Counted from the first letter of the stretch, positions 55,004-63,743 are shown. The stretch: 64,000 nt of DNA from an uncultured Clostridia bacterium (GCA_944383015.1 CALWOC010000001.1:84997-148996); one strand, 5' to 3'. A program made the numbers and translations. The notes: generated from the letters alone by a model not told the origin.

Positions 55004-55843
55004 ATGAATAAATCATCTAAAATTTATATAGTTATTATTGTTATTCTTATACTAGCTTTAATTGGAATAACATCTTATTTAATTGTAGATAAGATAGCTA
55101 ATAACAAAGAAAATGTAGAAAATGTTACTCAAGAAAATAATTCTGATGAACAGTCTCACATTCAAGAGGAGATTGTACCAATAAATGAAGAGGAAAAAAT
55201 TACAATAAGTAATAATGAGTATAATGTAAATGACTATGTTTCTTTTACTGATTCACAATCTACTTCTAACGTAAAAAGAATTCATTTTTCTAATTTACCT
55301 CTAAGAACAACACAAGAATTTGAATATGGAAATTATTGCTTTTATTCAAATATAAGAGATGATAACTCTGATTATTTTAGCAACACATTTACTTATGAAA
55401 CATACAAAAATATATTATCTTTAAGCACTATTGAAATTCAGTCATATACAACAATACCTAGTAATTATTACAGCATAAATATAGATTTAGATACTCAAAA
55501 GCCAATAAGTAATAAGCAACTACTAGATGCGTTTAATATCAATATAGAAGATGTATATACAAAAGTACTAACGCACCTTAGCAATAATGTAACCGCACCA
55601 CATTTTCTAGTAGATTTATATGGTAATGTTACATCAGATACAATCACACTAGATGAATTTAAGTCTAATATTCCAGAATATGCTAAATTTCTAAATAATA
55701 ATTTTGATTCTTTAAACTTATATATTCAAAATGGAAAACTTGTTTGTGGATTTGCTCAAGATGATATATTAAGGCTAGTTGGACTTGGTTCACATATGAA
55801 TGCGGGACTTCAAAAAGAATTACAAGTTGTTGAATTAAATTAA
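55004..55843 (+). CDS. Membrane-anchored hypothetical protein
   Basis: 279 residues. KIYIVIIVILILALIGITSYLIV (broken here as one anchor, residues about 6-28) is followed by an acidic linker and an external domain of about 200 residues with beta-strand character (IEIQSYTTIPSNYYSINIDLDTQKPIS) and two Cys. No family recognised; the central part loosely recalls DUF-type extracellular domains of clostridia. AGGAGG precedes the ATG; single-gene unit with a terminator. Confidence 0.7.
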   Translation: MNKSSKIYIVIIVILILALIGITSYLIVDKIANNKENVENVTQENNSDEQSHIQEEIVPINEEEKITISNNEYNVNDYVSFTDSQSTSNVKRIHFSNLPLRTTQEFEYGNYCFYSNIRDDNSDYFSNTFTYETYKNILSLSTIEIQSYTTIPSNYYSINIDLDTQKPISNKQLLDAFNINIEDVYTKVLTHLSNNVTAPHFLVDLYGNVTSDTITLDEFKSNIPEYAKFLNNNFDSLNLYIQNGKLVCGFAQDDILRLVGLGSHMNAGLQKELQVVELN

Positions 55844-55847
55844 TATT

Positions 55848-55880
55848 ATAAGCTACCAATATTTAATACTGGTAGCTTAT
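55848..55880 (+). terminator. Terminator after the anchored protein gene
   Basis: 11-base stem (55848-55858 and 55870-55880) with an 11-base loop, then TTATATTTTT. Confidence 0.8.
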
Positions 55881-55962
55881 TTATATTTTTAAAAATAAAT
55901 GTTGCCAAATACTAGTATTTATATTATAATTAAATAAGTTACATTGATAAAGGAGAAAAAAT

Positions 55963-56607
55963 ATGCAAGAGTTTATTTTAGCAATGATGGATCAATTTGG
56001 CTATTTAGGAGTATTTTTGCTAATTGCAATAGAAAATATTTTTCCACCAATTCCATCAGAAGTAATATTACTTTTTGGTGGATTCATGACAACTTACACT
56101 ACACTAAATATAATTGGAATGATAATTTCATCTACTCTTGGTTCGCTAATTGGCGCCATAGTACTATATTATATAGGAAAAATATTTAACAAAGAAAGAT
56201 TAAAAAAAATAATTTCTGGAAAAATTGGTAAAATACTAAGACTAAAAAATAGCGATATAGATAAAGCAGATCATTGGTTTGATACTAAAGGAAACAAAAC
56301 TGTATTTTTCTGTAGATTTATTCCTATAGTTAGAAGTTTAATTTCTATACCAGCTGGTATGAGCGAAATGCCAATGGTAAAATTTTTGCTATACACTATA
56401 TTTGGTTCATTAATTTGGAATACTGTTTTAATTGTTATAGGCTCAATAGTTGGAAATAACTGGGAATCTATATTAAATATATTTGATACATACTCTCACA
56501 TAATATTAGTTCTACTTGTAATTATTTTTATTGTCGGAGTATATATCTTTTATAGAAAAAAATCTAAAAATGAAAATAAAACAGTAATAGAAAAAAATGA
56601 TAAATAA
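55963..56607 (+). CDS. DedA family membrane protein
   Basis: 214 residues, about five membrane segments. The VTT/SNARE-associated domain shows ENIFPPIPSEVILLFGG, FFCRFIPIVRSLISIPAGMSEMP and the closing FGSLIWNT. DedA proteins act as half-transporters for lipid carriers such as undecaprenyl phosphate or phosphatidylethanolamine. AAAGGAG site 7 bases before the ATG; monocistronic. Confidence 0.92.
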   Translation: MQEFILAMMDQFGYLGVFLLIAIENIFPPIPSEVILLFGGFMTTYTTLNIIGMIISSTLGSLIGAIVLYYIGKIFNKERLKKIISGKIGKILRLKNSDIDKADHWFDTKGNKTVFFCRFIPIVRSLISIPAGMSEMPMVKFLLYTIFGSLIWNTVLIVIGSIVGNNWESILNIFDTYSHIILVLLVIIFIVGVYIFYRKKSKNENKTVIEKNDK

Positions 56608-56613
56608 AAATAT

Positions 56614-56641
56614 AAATACTATCAGTTAATTGATAGTATTT
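56614..56641 (+). terminator. Terminator of the dedA-like gene
   Basis: 11-base stem AAATACTATCA/TGATAGTATTT (56614-56624 and 56631-56641), 6-base loop, seven T. Its 5' arm and loop resemble those of the hairpin at 57297. Confidence 0.85.
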
Positions 56642-56816
56642 TTTTATTAATGCTACTTAGAAATTTATCTACAACTTTTACCAAAGGTAATTGATTCATA
56701 AATCACCCATTACATACATTATAATATTTTCATTATTATTTTAGTATAGTTTTTATATAGGAAAAATGATATAATTATCTAAATGACAAATAGTAATTTG
56801 TATGGAAGAAATGTTG

Positions 56817-57149
56817 ATGAAAAAAAGTATAATCATTTTAATAGTTATAACTCTATTAATATATAACATAATCCCAATAATTAATGATATATTTCCAAAT
56901 AGTATTAATTATACATTTCTAACAGATTTATGGATAATAAATTCATTATATGCATTGATAAGTTCTTTTGTAATGTCAAAAAAATATGGTTTTAATATAT
57001 GGATAATTTTTCTAATTTCAATTTTATTTGCTCCAACAATGTTAATATTTTATAATACATCAGCACTAATATTTATGATTATATATCTTATATTAGCATT
57101 CATAAGTAGTTTGATTGGTAGATTTATTTATATAAAGAAAACAAAATAA
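56817..57149 (+). CDS. Small membrane protein, hypothetical
   Basis: 110 residues from the ATG at 56817, with GGAAG 9 bases upstream; the in-frame ATG at 56802 is an alternative without a site. Three hydrophobic segments (IIILIVITLLIYNIIP, then FLISILFAPTMLIFY and FMIIYLILAFISSLIG) and a basic C-terminus. No family recognised. The frame resumes after the stop for 22 codons (57150-57218), perhaps by chance. Confidence 0.6.
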   Translation: MKKSIIILIVITLLIYNIIPIINDIFPNSINYTFLTDLWIINSLYALISSFVMSKKYGFNIWIIFLISILFAPTMLIFYNTSALIFMIIYLILAFISSLIGRFIYIKKTK

Positions 57150-57296
57150 ATTACAATTTATGAACTTGATAATAAACAAATAAAGGAATTATTAACTCAT
57201 ATAGTTACACAATTATAACAGCACATACTATTTACTAAATTACAATTTTTTGATGAGATTAAACTTAATTAGCTTGCCTTTTTTCTATTAATAAAT

Positions 57297-57332
57297 AAAA
57301 ATACTATCAGCTAATGTACTGATAGTATTTTT
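57297..57332. terminator. Shared terminator of ssrA and the small membrane protein gene
   Basis: Perfect 14-base stem (57297-57310 and 57319-57332), 8-base loop, with T or A runs on both sides, starting 4 bases beyond the tmRNA 3' end. Confidence 0.88.
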
Positions 57333-57335
57333 TAT

Positions 57336-57689
57336 TGGTGGAGATGGTGAGAGTTGAACTCACGTCCGAAAATTCATCTATACTAATTTCTCCGAGTGCA
57401 GTAAATGTTTAAATAATATTATCTCACTAAAACATTTACAAAAAAATGAAATAATATGATTATATTATACCCTCTATCATATAATCATTTGATAGATTTG
57501 TTAGCTAGATAATTATGAAGCCTTTACAAATTCTCTAGCAAAATTTGTATTGACCGCTGCTAATAACTAAGCAGCCATTGCAAATTCTTTATCTGCGTTT
57601 AATTTTAATTTCTCGTTTTTATAGTGGCCAACGAGAATCCACTACTCGCTTATAGTATGTCAAAAAATCCGTCGAAACCTTACATCCCC
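57336..57689 (-). ncRNA. ssrA: Transfer-messenger RNA
   Basis: 354 bases. The 5' end GGGGATG (57683-57689) pairs with CATCTCC near the 3' end in a 7-base acceptor stem with one G-U pair; CCA is encoded (57336-57338). The T arm GTGAG-TTCAACT-CTCAC follows tRNA form, and GTAAGGTTTCGACGG near the 5' end is the usual tmRNA start. The mRNA-like part encodes Ala-Asp-Lys-Glu-Phe-Ala-Met-Ala-Ala then TAG (57567-57596), a proteolysis tag. Rescues stalled ribosomes with SmpB, which is not in this window. Confidence 0.95.
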
Positions 57690-57697
57690 ATATACTA

Positions 57698-57726
57698 ATT
57701 ATACCATATTCAGCTTAAAATATAAA
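57698..57726 (-). promoter_or_regulatory. Promoter of ssrA
   Basis: Minus strand extended -10 TGGTATAAT (TATAAT at 57698-57703) and a weak -35 TTTATA (57721-57726), 17-base spacer. The start point would be at or just before the mature 5' end. Confidence 0.68.
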
Positions 57727-57733
57727 TAAATTA

Positions 57734-57762
57734 TTGACAAAAACTTAAAAGTAATATATAAT
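57734..57762 (+). promoter_or_regulatory. Perfect consensus promoter of the gene at 57819
   Basis: TTGACA (57734-57739), 17 bases, TATAAT (57757-57762). Back to back with the ssrA promoter. Confidence 0.88.
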
Positions 57763-57818
57763 AATATGTGTATTATGTATACTTGTATACTAAAAAATTA
57801 ATATTTGGAGGGATTTAT

Positions 57819-58235
57819 ATGTTTTTTCTAAAATCTAAGGTTAAACCTAAAAAAAACAGCCTAGATAATACTTTAAATAACTTTTTATCATTTTTGTTAT
57901 GCAATTACCAAAAATACTCAGATGAGCTATCATCACAATACTCAAAAGCTGAAAGATATACCTTCATATACAATTGTGCAATAAATACAATTGATGAATA
58001 CATTACAACTAAAAAATATCAAAAGGAAATTTATTTAACCACAAAAAAGATAACTACGTTATTTAAAGAAAATTTTGATCTAAAACATTTTGAGCCTAAT
58101 GGTATATCTGAAAAAGTGTCACCTACAACTTCTAAAATCATTAATGAATTTAAGTATCTAAAAGAAGAGTTAAATAATACAGATAAAAATTACATCATGA
58201 AAAATGTTAAAGATATATTAGCAAGTACTACTTAG
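57819..58235 (+). CDS. Hypothetical cytosolic protein, 138 residues
   Basis: Start at the ATG 57819 after GGAGGG; the frame extends upstream without a site. No membrane segment; Lys/Asn/Thr-rich and predicted helical (YTFIYNCAINTIDEYI, KITTLFKENF). Driven by a perfect consensus promoter, so probably well expressed. No family recognised. It and the next gene form a pair between ssrA and the ribosomal protein operon. Confidence 0.65.
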   Translation: MFFLKSKVKPKKNSLDNTLNNFLSFLLCNYQKYSDELSSQYSKAERYTFIYNCAINTIDEYITTKKYQKEIYLTTKKITTLFKENFDLKHFEPNGISEKVSPTTSKIINEFKYLKEELNNTDKNYIMKNVKDILASTT

Positions 58236-58319
58236 TACTTGTTTTTCTTTTTATATTATTATATAATTTGAAAAAAATATTATAACTTAAAAATTAATAT
58301 TATTTAAGGAGGGATATTT

Positions 58320-58847
58320 ATGAGTAAAGATTTGTATTTTAAAAAAGAGGTATTGTTAGAAGGATTAAAAAAAGCTTTAGCTAATATTTCAATAAACATA
58401 GAAAAAGGATGTAAAAATCCAGAATCATTACAAGCTTATGCAAAATTTTATATAGCAGTTTCTCTTAAAGCATTTTATGATTTTAACGATATTAATCAAA
58501 AATATACTAGCTTAAAAATTGCTTTAAAAAAATATGATATGTTATATATAGATGTTTTTAGAGACTCTACTCTATCAGCAAAAACATTAAATAATTTTTT
58601 AAAACCCGATTTATATATAAATAATACAGAAGATGAAAAATTTATAATTTTATCAATGATAAACTTACCTACTTTTATAACTAGCAATAATGTAAATAAA
58701 ACTAAACACCTAATAAATACCTATATTCCTAAAATTAGAAGCTGTTTAAAAAATTCAAGCTACTATGTTGAATTTTTCAAAAACAAAAACTACTCATCTC
58801 TTGCAGTAAAAACAGCTTTATTTAAATTTTTAGTTGAAAATGCATAA
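58320..58847 (+). CDS. Hypothetical cytosolic protein, 175 residues
   Basis: Strong AAGGAGGG site before the ATG. Predicted all-helical with no membrane segment: LLEGLKKALANISINIEKG, YAKFYIAVSLKAFYDF, then KTALFKFLVENA at the end. No family recognised. Follows the 57819 gene by 84 bases without a clear terminator, so they may be co-transcribed; similar size class and helical character, but no convincing alignment between the two by eye. Confidence 0.65.
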   Translation: MSKDLYFKKEVLLEGLKKALANISINIEKGCKNPESLQAYAKFYIAVSLKAFYDFNDINQKYTSLKIALKKYDMLYIDVFRDSTLSAKTLNNFLKPDLYINNTEDEKFIILSMINLPTFITSNNVNKTKHLINTYIPKIRSCLKNSSYYVEFFKNKNYSSLAVKTALFKFLVENA

Positions 58848-58894
58848 TAAATTTCCACCAGCTTAGCTGAAGTGCTTTTCTCTAAAACCAACAA

Positions 58895-58921
58895 AAAAAG
58901 ACGACATATTGTCGTCTTTTT
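58895..58921. terminator. Bidirectional terminator after rplL
   Basis: Perfect 12-base stem AAAAAGACGACA/TGTCGTCTTTTT (58895-58906 and 58910-58921), 3-base loop. Ends the ribosomal protein operon on the minus strand and the 58320 gene on the plus strand. Confidence 0.92.
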
Positions 58922-58929
58922 AATTATTA

Positions 58930-59301
58930 TTATTGTAATTCAACAACAGCACCAGCTGCTTTTAAATCTTCAGCTAATTTTTCAGCATCAGCTTTTGGCA
59001 TAGCTTCTTTAATAGTCTTAGGAGCTCCATCAACTAATTCTTTAGCTTCTTTTAGTCCTAAACCTGTAGCTTCTTTAACTAATTTAATAACTGCAATTTT
59101 AGTTGCTCCAGCATCTTTTAATACAACGTTAAATTCTGTTTTTTCTTCTGCAGCAGCAGCTCCACCAGCAGCAGGACCTGCAGCAACAACAGCAGCAGCA
59201 GCGCTTACTCCAAATTTTTCTTCAATAGCTTTAACTAAGTCAGCAAGTTCAATAACTGTTAATTTTTCAATTTCTTCTACTAATTTTTCTATTTTTTCCA
59301 T
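58930..59301 (-). CDS. rplL: 50S ribosomal protein L7/L12
   Basis: 123 residues: N-terminal dimerisation helices ([28 protein letters not shown]), an Ala/Gly-rich hinge, and the C-terminal factor-binding domain ([25 protein letters not shown]). Forms the stalk with L10. Last gene of the operon; unlike in most Firmicutes, rpoB does not follow, a strong terminator does. Confidence 0.97.
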   Translation of the reverse strand: MEKIEKLVEEIEKLTVIELADLVKAIEEKFGVSAAAAVVAAGPAAGGAAAAEEKTEFNVVLKDAGATKIAVIKLVKEATGLGLKEAKELVDGAPKTIKEAMPKADAEKLAEDLKAAGAVVELQ

Positions 59302-59351
59302 TTTAAAATCCTCCTTAAATATATATAAATTTATTTTTTACTAAATAGAAA

Positions 59352-59852
59352 TTAAGCATTTTCTGCTTGTTTTTCTCTTGCTTGATCAAGTACAACTGCA
59401 AGATTACGGATATTTCCAAGTAATGCAGATGCAAGCATAGAGTATAATGTATCTTTTGATGGTAAAGATGCAAGCTTTTTAACTTCAGCAACATCAATAA
59501 CTTTTCCATCCATTACACCAACTTTTATAGTGTAAAAATCATGATCCTTTGCATAATCATTAACTACTTTAGCAGGTGTTACGTAATCTTCATAACTAAC
59601 AACAACAGCTGTTGGTCCTTCTAAAGTATCTAATCCTTCAATTCCAGCTGCTTTTGCTGCATATGAAATTGTAGAATTTTTAACAACGAAATACTCATTA
59701 CCATCTTCTCTTATTTGAGAACGTAATTTAGTATCGTCTGCAACTGAGATACCTCTGTATTCAGTCAATATAATCATTTTAGCTTTTTTAAATTTTTCAG
59801 AAAGTTCTTCTACTTTTGCTTTCTTTTGGTTTAATACTTTCTCACTTGGCAC
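59352..59852 (-). CDS. rplJ: 50S ribosomal protein L10
   Basis: 166 residues from a GTG with GGAGG upstream. The N-terminal rRNA-binding domain (MIILTEYRGISVADDTKLRSQIR) and C-terminal helix that binds L7/L12 dimers (LLGNIRNLAVVLDQAREK) are present. Translation of rplJ-rplL is probably controlled by the leader at 59875-59993. Confidence 0.96.
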   Translation of the reverse strand: MPSEKVLNQKKAKVEELSEKFKKAKMIILTEYRGISVADDTKLRSQIREDGNEYFVVKNSTISYAAKAAGIEGLDTLEGPTAVVVSYEDYVTPAKVVNDYAKDHDFYTIKVGVMDGKVIDVAEVKKLASLPSKDTLYSMLASALLGNIRNLAVVLDQAREKQAENA

Positions 59853-59874
59853 TTTTTTGACACCTCCTTAAATT

Positions 59875-59993
59875 CAAAAAAAGTTTTTGCCAGACACTTA
59901 CGAGATTTTTAAGCATCTAACAAAAACTTTATGTTCCGTTATACTATTTAAAAACCTCGGTAAGATTTATGGAATTACTTCCACTTACTGTCT
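59875..59993 (-). ncRNA. Ribosomal protein L10 leader
   Basis: The 130-base gap before rplJ carries, on the minus strand, AGACAGTAAGTGG at the rplA end, CTTACCGAGGTTTTTA, and GTAAGTGTCTGG, which match the order and core words of the Firmicutes L10 leader, where L10-L12 binds and lowers expression of rplJL. The 5' edge overlaps the last codons of rplA. Boundaries are approximate. Confidence 0.75.
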
Positions 59994-60665
59994 TGGGTTA
60001 ATTTTAATACCTACGCCCATTGTTGTTGATATAGCAATAGATTTTAAATATGTACCTTTTGCTGCAGCAGGTTTTGCTTTAACAATAGCGTTTAGTAAAG
60101 TTTCATAGTTTTGCATCAATTTTTCAGCTCCAAATGAAACTTTTCCTATTGGGCAGTGAATTATATTAGTTTTATCTAATCTGTATTCAATTTTACCAGC
60201 TTTAATTTCAGATACTGCTTTAGTTACATCCATAGTTACTGTACCAGATTTTGGATTTGGCATTAATCCTTTTGGTCCAAGTAATCTAGCTATTTTTCCT
60301 AAAGAAGCCATCATATCAGGAGTTGCAACAACTACATCAAAACCAAACCAGTTTTCTTTTTGGATTTTTTCAATCATATCATCATCACCAACGAAATCTG
60401 CTCCAGCTTCTCTTGCAGCATCAGCTTTATCACCTTTTGCAATAACTAAAACTTTTTTAGATTTACCAGTACCATTTGGTAGTACGATAACACCTCTAAC
60501 TTGTTGATCAGCTTGTTTAGAGTCAACACCAAGTTTTACATGCATTTCAACTGTTTCATCGAATTTAGCTTTAGGCATTTTTAAAGCAAGATCTATAGCT
60601 TCTTTAGCATCATATAGTTTTCCTGCTTCAACTAATTTATTAGCTTCATCCATTCTTTTACTCAT
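59985..60665 (-). CDS. rplA: 50S ribosomal protein L1
   Basis: 226 residues. Typical L1 start ([35 protein letters not shown]), [12 protein letters not shown] and the closing [14 protein letters not shown]. Forms the L1 stalk at the ribosomal E site. Its final codons belong to the L10 leader. Confidence 0.97.
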   Translation of the reverse strand: MSKRMDEANKLVEAGKLYDAKEAIDLALKMPKAKFDETVEMHVKLGVDSKQADQQVRGVIVLPNGTGKSKKVLVIAKGDKADAAREAGADFVGDDDMIEKIQKENWFGFDVVVATPDMMASLGKIARLLGPKGLMPNPKSGTVTMDVTKAVSEIKAGKIEYRLDKTNIIHCPIGKVSFGAEKLMQNYETLLNAIVKAKPAAAKGTYLKSIAISTTMGVGIKINPRQ

Positions 60666-60714
60666 TTCTTTTTCCCTCCTTTGGTCTTAGCGAACAAGTT
60701 ATGTTCTCCCATTT

Positions 60715-61143
60715 TTAGTCTTCAACGACGATCCCCATTGATCTTGCTGTACCTTTTATCATAGATACTGCAGAATCTAGTGATGATGCGTTAAGATCTC
60801 TCATTTTAATATTTGCAATTTCTTCAACTTGAGCTCTTGTAACTTTAGCTACTTTATCTTTATGAGGTCTTGCTGATCCTTTATCGATTTTAGCAGCTTG
60901 TTTTAAAAGAACTGCAGCTGGTGGTGTCTTTAAGACATATTCAAATGTTTTATCTGCATATACTGTTAGTACTACTGGGAATATCATTCCAGCATCTTTT
61001 GCAGTTTTTTCATTGAAATCCTTACAAAATTGCATTATGTTTATTCCAGTTGGTCCTAATGCTGGTCCTACTGGTGGTGCTGGGTTAGCTTTACCAGCTT
61101 GAATCTGTAATTTTACAACATGTGTAATTTTCTTCTCTGCCAT
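60715..61143 (-). CDS. rplK: 50S ribosomal protein L11
   Basis: 142 residues from the second of two adjacent ATG codons, which is 6 bases after [28 protein letters not shown] and the C-terminal rRNA-binding domain ending [15 protein letters not shown] are diagnostic. Binds the GTPase-associated centre of 23S rRNA. Confidence 0.97.
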   Translation of the reverse strand: MAEKKITHVVKLQIQAGKANPAPPVGPALGPTGINIMQFCKDFNEKTAKDAGMIFPVVLTVYADKTFEYVLKTPPAAVLLKQAAKIDKGSARPHKDKVAKVTRAQVEEIANIKMRDLNASSLDSAVSMIKGTARSMGIVVED

Positions 61144-61206
61144 CATTTTCACCCCCTTAAGCATAGGTTTTATATAAAATATTAAATATACTTTATAACT
61201 AAGTTA

Positions 61207-61740
61207 TTATATTTTTTGGATTTGATTAAATTCTAAATCCACTGTTGTTTCTCTTCCAAACATGGATACTTTTACTTTAACTCTCTTCTTATCTTTGAAG
61301 ATTTCTTCGATAACAGCTGGATAGTTGTAGAATGGTTCTGTTGTTATTCTAACGCTGTCTCCAACTTCAAAATCTAAGTTTATTATATCTTCTATTCCAA
61401 GAGATTGCATATCCTTTTCAGTAAGCGGTAATGGTTTATCTCCAACGCCTACAAAGTTGAAAACTCCTTTTATGTTTTTTACAACATACCAAGTCTCATC
61501 AGTCATTATCATCTTAACAAGAACATATCCAGGAAAAACTTTTTTAATAGAAGACTTTTGTTTCCCATCTTTTATTTCTATTTCTTCTTCCATAGGTATT
61601 ATTATTTCTTGTATTTTATCTTGTATGCCTTTATTTTCAACAATTTTTTCTAGAGTTGCTTTTACTTTATTCTCATAACCAGAATAAGTGTATACAACAT
61701 ACCAACGTGCTGATGAATCTGTACCTAAATCATTCTCCAC
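61207..61740 (-). CDS. nusG: Transcription termination/antitermination protein NusG
   Basis: 177 residues from the GTG at 61738-61740, 9 bases after AAGGAG; an in-frame TTG at 61749 touches that site and is unlikely. The NGN domain (RWYVVYTYSGYENKVKATLE) is followed by a KOW domain (FEVGDSVRITTEPFYNYPAVIEEI). Links RNA polymerase to pausing, Rho or ribosomes. Standard place after secE. Confidence 0.96.
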   Translation of the reverse strand: MENDLGTDSSARWYVVYTYSGYENKVKATLEKIVENKGIQDKIQEIIIPMEEEIEIKDGKQKSSIKKVFPGYVLVKMIMTDETWYVVKNIKGVFNFVGVGDKPLPLTEKDMQSLGIEDIINLDFEVGDSVRITTEPFYNYPAVIEEIFKDKKRVKVKVSMFGRETTVDLEFNQIQKI

Positions 61741-61790
61741 AACATTCAACTCCTTCTCTTAAAATTATCTTTATAAATAAAAGAACTATA

Positions 61791-61988
61791 TTAGCCTATT
61801 TTAGTTTGTATGAAGTTCCAAAGCTTTGTATCTCCATATTCTAATAACATATCAAGACCTAATATTATAACTGCAAATACAACTACTAGTAAAATAACCA
61901 TAGCTGTACTTTTAATAAGTTGTTCTTTTGTTGGCCATACTACTTTTTTTAGTTCGCTTTTTACGCCTTTTACAAATCCTTTTGCCAT
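61791..61988 (-). CDS. secE: Preprotein translocase subunit SecE
   Basis: 65 residues from the ATG at 61986-61988, with GAGGAG upstream. GVKSELKKVVWPTKEQLIKST is the SecE amphipathic helix and a single membrane segment follows (AMVILLVVVFAVIIL). Part of the SecYEG channel. Confidence 0.95.
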   Translation of the reverse strand: MAKGFVKGVKSELKKVVWPTKEQLIKSTAMVILLVVVFAVIILGLDMLLEYGDTKLWNFIQTKIG

Positions 61989-62010
61989 CACAATTCACTC
62001 CTCAAATAAA

Positions 62011-62160
62011 TTATTTTGTTTCTTTGTGTACTGTATGTTTTCCACAGAATTTACAGAATTTTCTTTCCTCTATTCTGTCAGGATTATTTCTTTTATTTTT
62101 TTGAGTTTCGTAGTTTCTTTGTTTGCACTCTGTACATGCCATTGTTATATTTTCTCTCAT
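62011..62160 (-). CDS. rpmG: 50S ribosomal protein L33
   Basis: 49 residues. [20 protein letters not shown] opens it, and [15 protein letters not shown] closes it, giving the two CxxC pairs of the zinc-binding form of L33. The GGAGGTG site precedes the ATG. First gene of the rpmG-secE-nusG-rplK-rplA-rplJ-rplL operon. Confidence 0.96.
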   Translation of the reverse strand: MRENITMACTECKQRNYETQKNKRNNPDRIEERKFCKFCGKHTVHKETK

Positions 62161-62205
62161 TTATAAATACACCTCCACGTTTCTTTAACTCATGTATGCT
62201 TAGCT

Positions 62206-62234
62206 ATTTTATCATATTATCAACTTAAAGTCAA
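62206..62234 (-). promoter_or_regulatory. Promoter of the rpmG-rplL operon
   Basis: Minus strand -35 TTGACT (62229-62234), 17-base spacer, -10 TAAAAT (62206-62211). Confidence 0.75.
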
Positions 62235-62237
62235 CAG

Positions 62238-62269
62238 AAAAGAACTATTTTTGCAAAAAAATAGTCTTT
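62238..62269 (-). terminator. Terminator of the glycosylase gene
   Basis: Imperfect hairpin of about 13 pairs with a bulge (AAAGACTATTTTT with AAAAATAGTTCTTT), 33 bases after the stop, just before the rpmG promoter. Confidence 0.6.
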
Positions 62270-62301
62270 AAATTATGTAACATTACTTCTATATATAAAC
62301 A

Positions 62302-63147
62302 TTATATCATATTTTCTCTTATATTATAAAATAAATGCTGTTGAACAATACCTGCATCATTTCCAAAATTATCTGATGCATATTTTAATATTTCCTTCTT
62401 GCTTATATTTTTATCATTAAAATATAATTTCTTCATTACTCTTTCAACCCACACATCTATTGGAAAAACTTCCTGTCTGCCACATGAAAAAAGCAAAATG
62501 CAATCTGCAACTTTAGGTCCAATTCCCATTAAAGACAAAAGCTCTTTTCTTAAAGAAGGTGTATCCATGTCCTGCATTTTAACCAAATCTATTTCTTTAT
62601 TATTAATTCTTTTTACTGTATTATATATGTATTTATCTCTAAATCCCACTCCACATGCCCTATAATCATCTATAGTAACATCTTTAAGTTGCTCTGGTGT
62701 TGGAAACAAATAGTATTCCTCATCATCAAATTCAATTTTTTTACCATATCTTTTGGAAATTTCATTTACAGACTTTGAAATTCTTGGAATATTATTATTT
62801 GCAGAAATAATATATGAAATAATTGTTTCAAAAAAATCTTGCTTTAAATGTCTCATCCCACTAGTATTTTTTAATGCTTTTTTAACATAGTCATCTAAAG
62901 ATGCAATTCTTTTTTCTATACTACCATAGTCTTTTTCAAGTTCAAAATACTCTTTAACAACCTTTTCTAAATCTTTTTGCTCATTACTTCTTACATATAT
63001 ATAATCTCCATCTTGTCTTATTTTTATAACTCTATCTTTTATTACTCCAACATAGTAATCATTATTATTTTTCCATCTAAAACATTGCCCACATTCAAGT
63101 GTATATTTTAAATTAAAACAATCCACTTTAATTTTTAACTCATCCAT
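62302..63147 (-). CDS. 8-oxoguanine DNA glycosylase, OGG1 type
   Basis: 281 residues. The OGG N-terminal domain (TLECGQCFRWKNNN) is followed by the helix-hairpin-helix GPD fold: LMGIGPKVADCILLF holds the catalytic Lys212 and PIDVWVERV the Asp231, 19 residues apart as in OGG1. It excises 8-oxoguanine opposite C, then cuts the strand. Overlaps the NUDIX gene by 8 bases. Confidence 0.9.
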   Translation of the reverse strand: MDELKIKVDCFNLKYTLECGQCFRWKNNNDYYVGVIKDRVIKIRQDGDYIYVRSNEQKDLEKVVKEYFELEKDYGSIEKRIASLDDYVKKALKNTSGMRHLKQDFFETIISYIISANNNIPRISKSVNEISKRYGKKIEFDDEEYYLFPTPEQLKDVTIDDYRACGVGFRDKYIYNTVKRINNKEIDLVKMQDMDTPSLRKELLSLMGIGPKVADCILLFSCGRQEVFPIDVWVERVMKKLYFNDKNISKKEILKYASDNFGNDAGIVQQHLFYNIRENMI

Positions 63148-63592
63148 TTTGCTTTACCTCTTTATAAAAAATATTTTCTTTATATCTATTTATAATTTCT
63201 AAACTCGACTTACATAAATTCTTAGGTAAATTATTAATATCTGCCCATATATATGATACATGCTCTTTAGTCTCTCCTAAATCAATCATACCAGAAAAGT
63301 CAGTAGATATAAGTCCAATAGTTGCATAATGTGCATTTTCATTATAATCATTTAATAAGCAAATTACTTTTATATTTGTTACATCTAAATTAGTTTCTTG
63401 TTTTACTTTTCTTATTCCAGCGTCCTCAAATTCTTCTCCAAATTTTATTTTACCAGCAGGTAATGTATATTGGCCTTCATATCTCATATCACTATCTGCT
63501 ATCTTATAATCGCTATTTCTTAAAAGTAATAATACTTTTTCATCTTTATTTAAAAGTATTACTCCTACTCCAATACCAATTTTCTTATCCAT
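63140..63592 (-). CDS. NUDIX hydrolase, MutT-like
   Basis: 150 residues from the ATG at 63590-63592 with AGAGGTGG upstream. The Nudix box runs GKIKFGEEFEDAGIRKVKQET, and REUxEE is degraded to RKVKQE, so activity is less certain than the fold. Its stop, one of the few TGA codons here, overlaps the start of the OGG-type glycosylase gene, so the two are coupled and may both deal with oxidised guanine. Confidence 0.82.
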   Translation of the reverse strand: MDKKIGIGVGVILLNKDEKVLLLLRNSDYKIADSDMRYEGQYTLPAGKIKFGEEFEDAGIRKVKQETNLDVTNIKVICLLNDYNENAHYATIGLISTDFSGMIDLGETKEHVSYIWADINNLPKNLCKSSLEIINRYKENIFYKEVKQNG

Positions 63593-63743
63593 CTTCCACC
63601 TCTTAAACACATAGCAAATTATATCATTATTTACAAATTAAGACAATATACAACATAAAATAATATTAATTATGTGTATATAAACTCACATACTCTTTTA
63701 TCATTAGTCATAATTTATGATAATAGCATAATATAAATTGTAC

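Noticed and set aside
57150..57218. In-frame continuation of 22 codons after the gene ending at 57149
   Set aside because: The stop is TAA, the extension is short, and there is no Cys or motif linking the parts; chance or a worn gene end is more likely.
61741..61749. TTG start for nusG giving three extra residues
   Set aside because: The TTG touches the AAGGAG ribosome site; the GTG at 61738-61740 has proper spacing.
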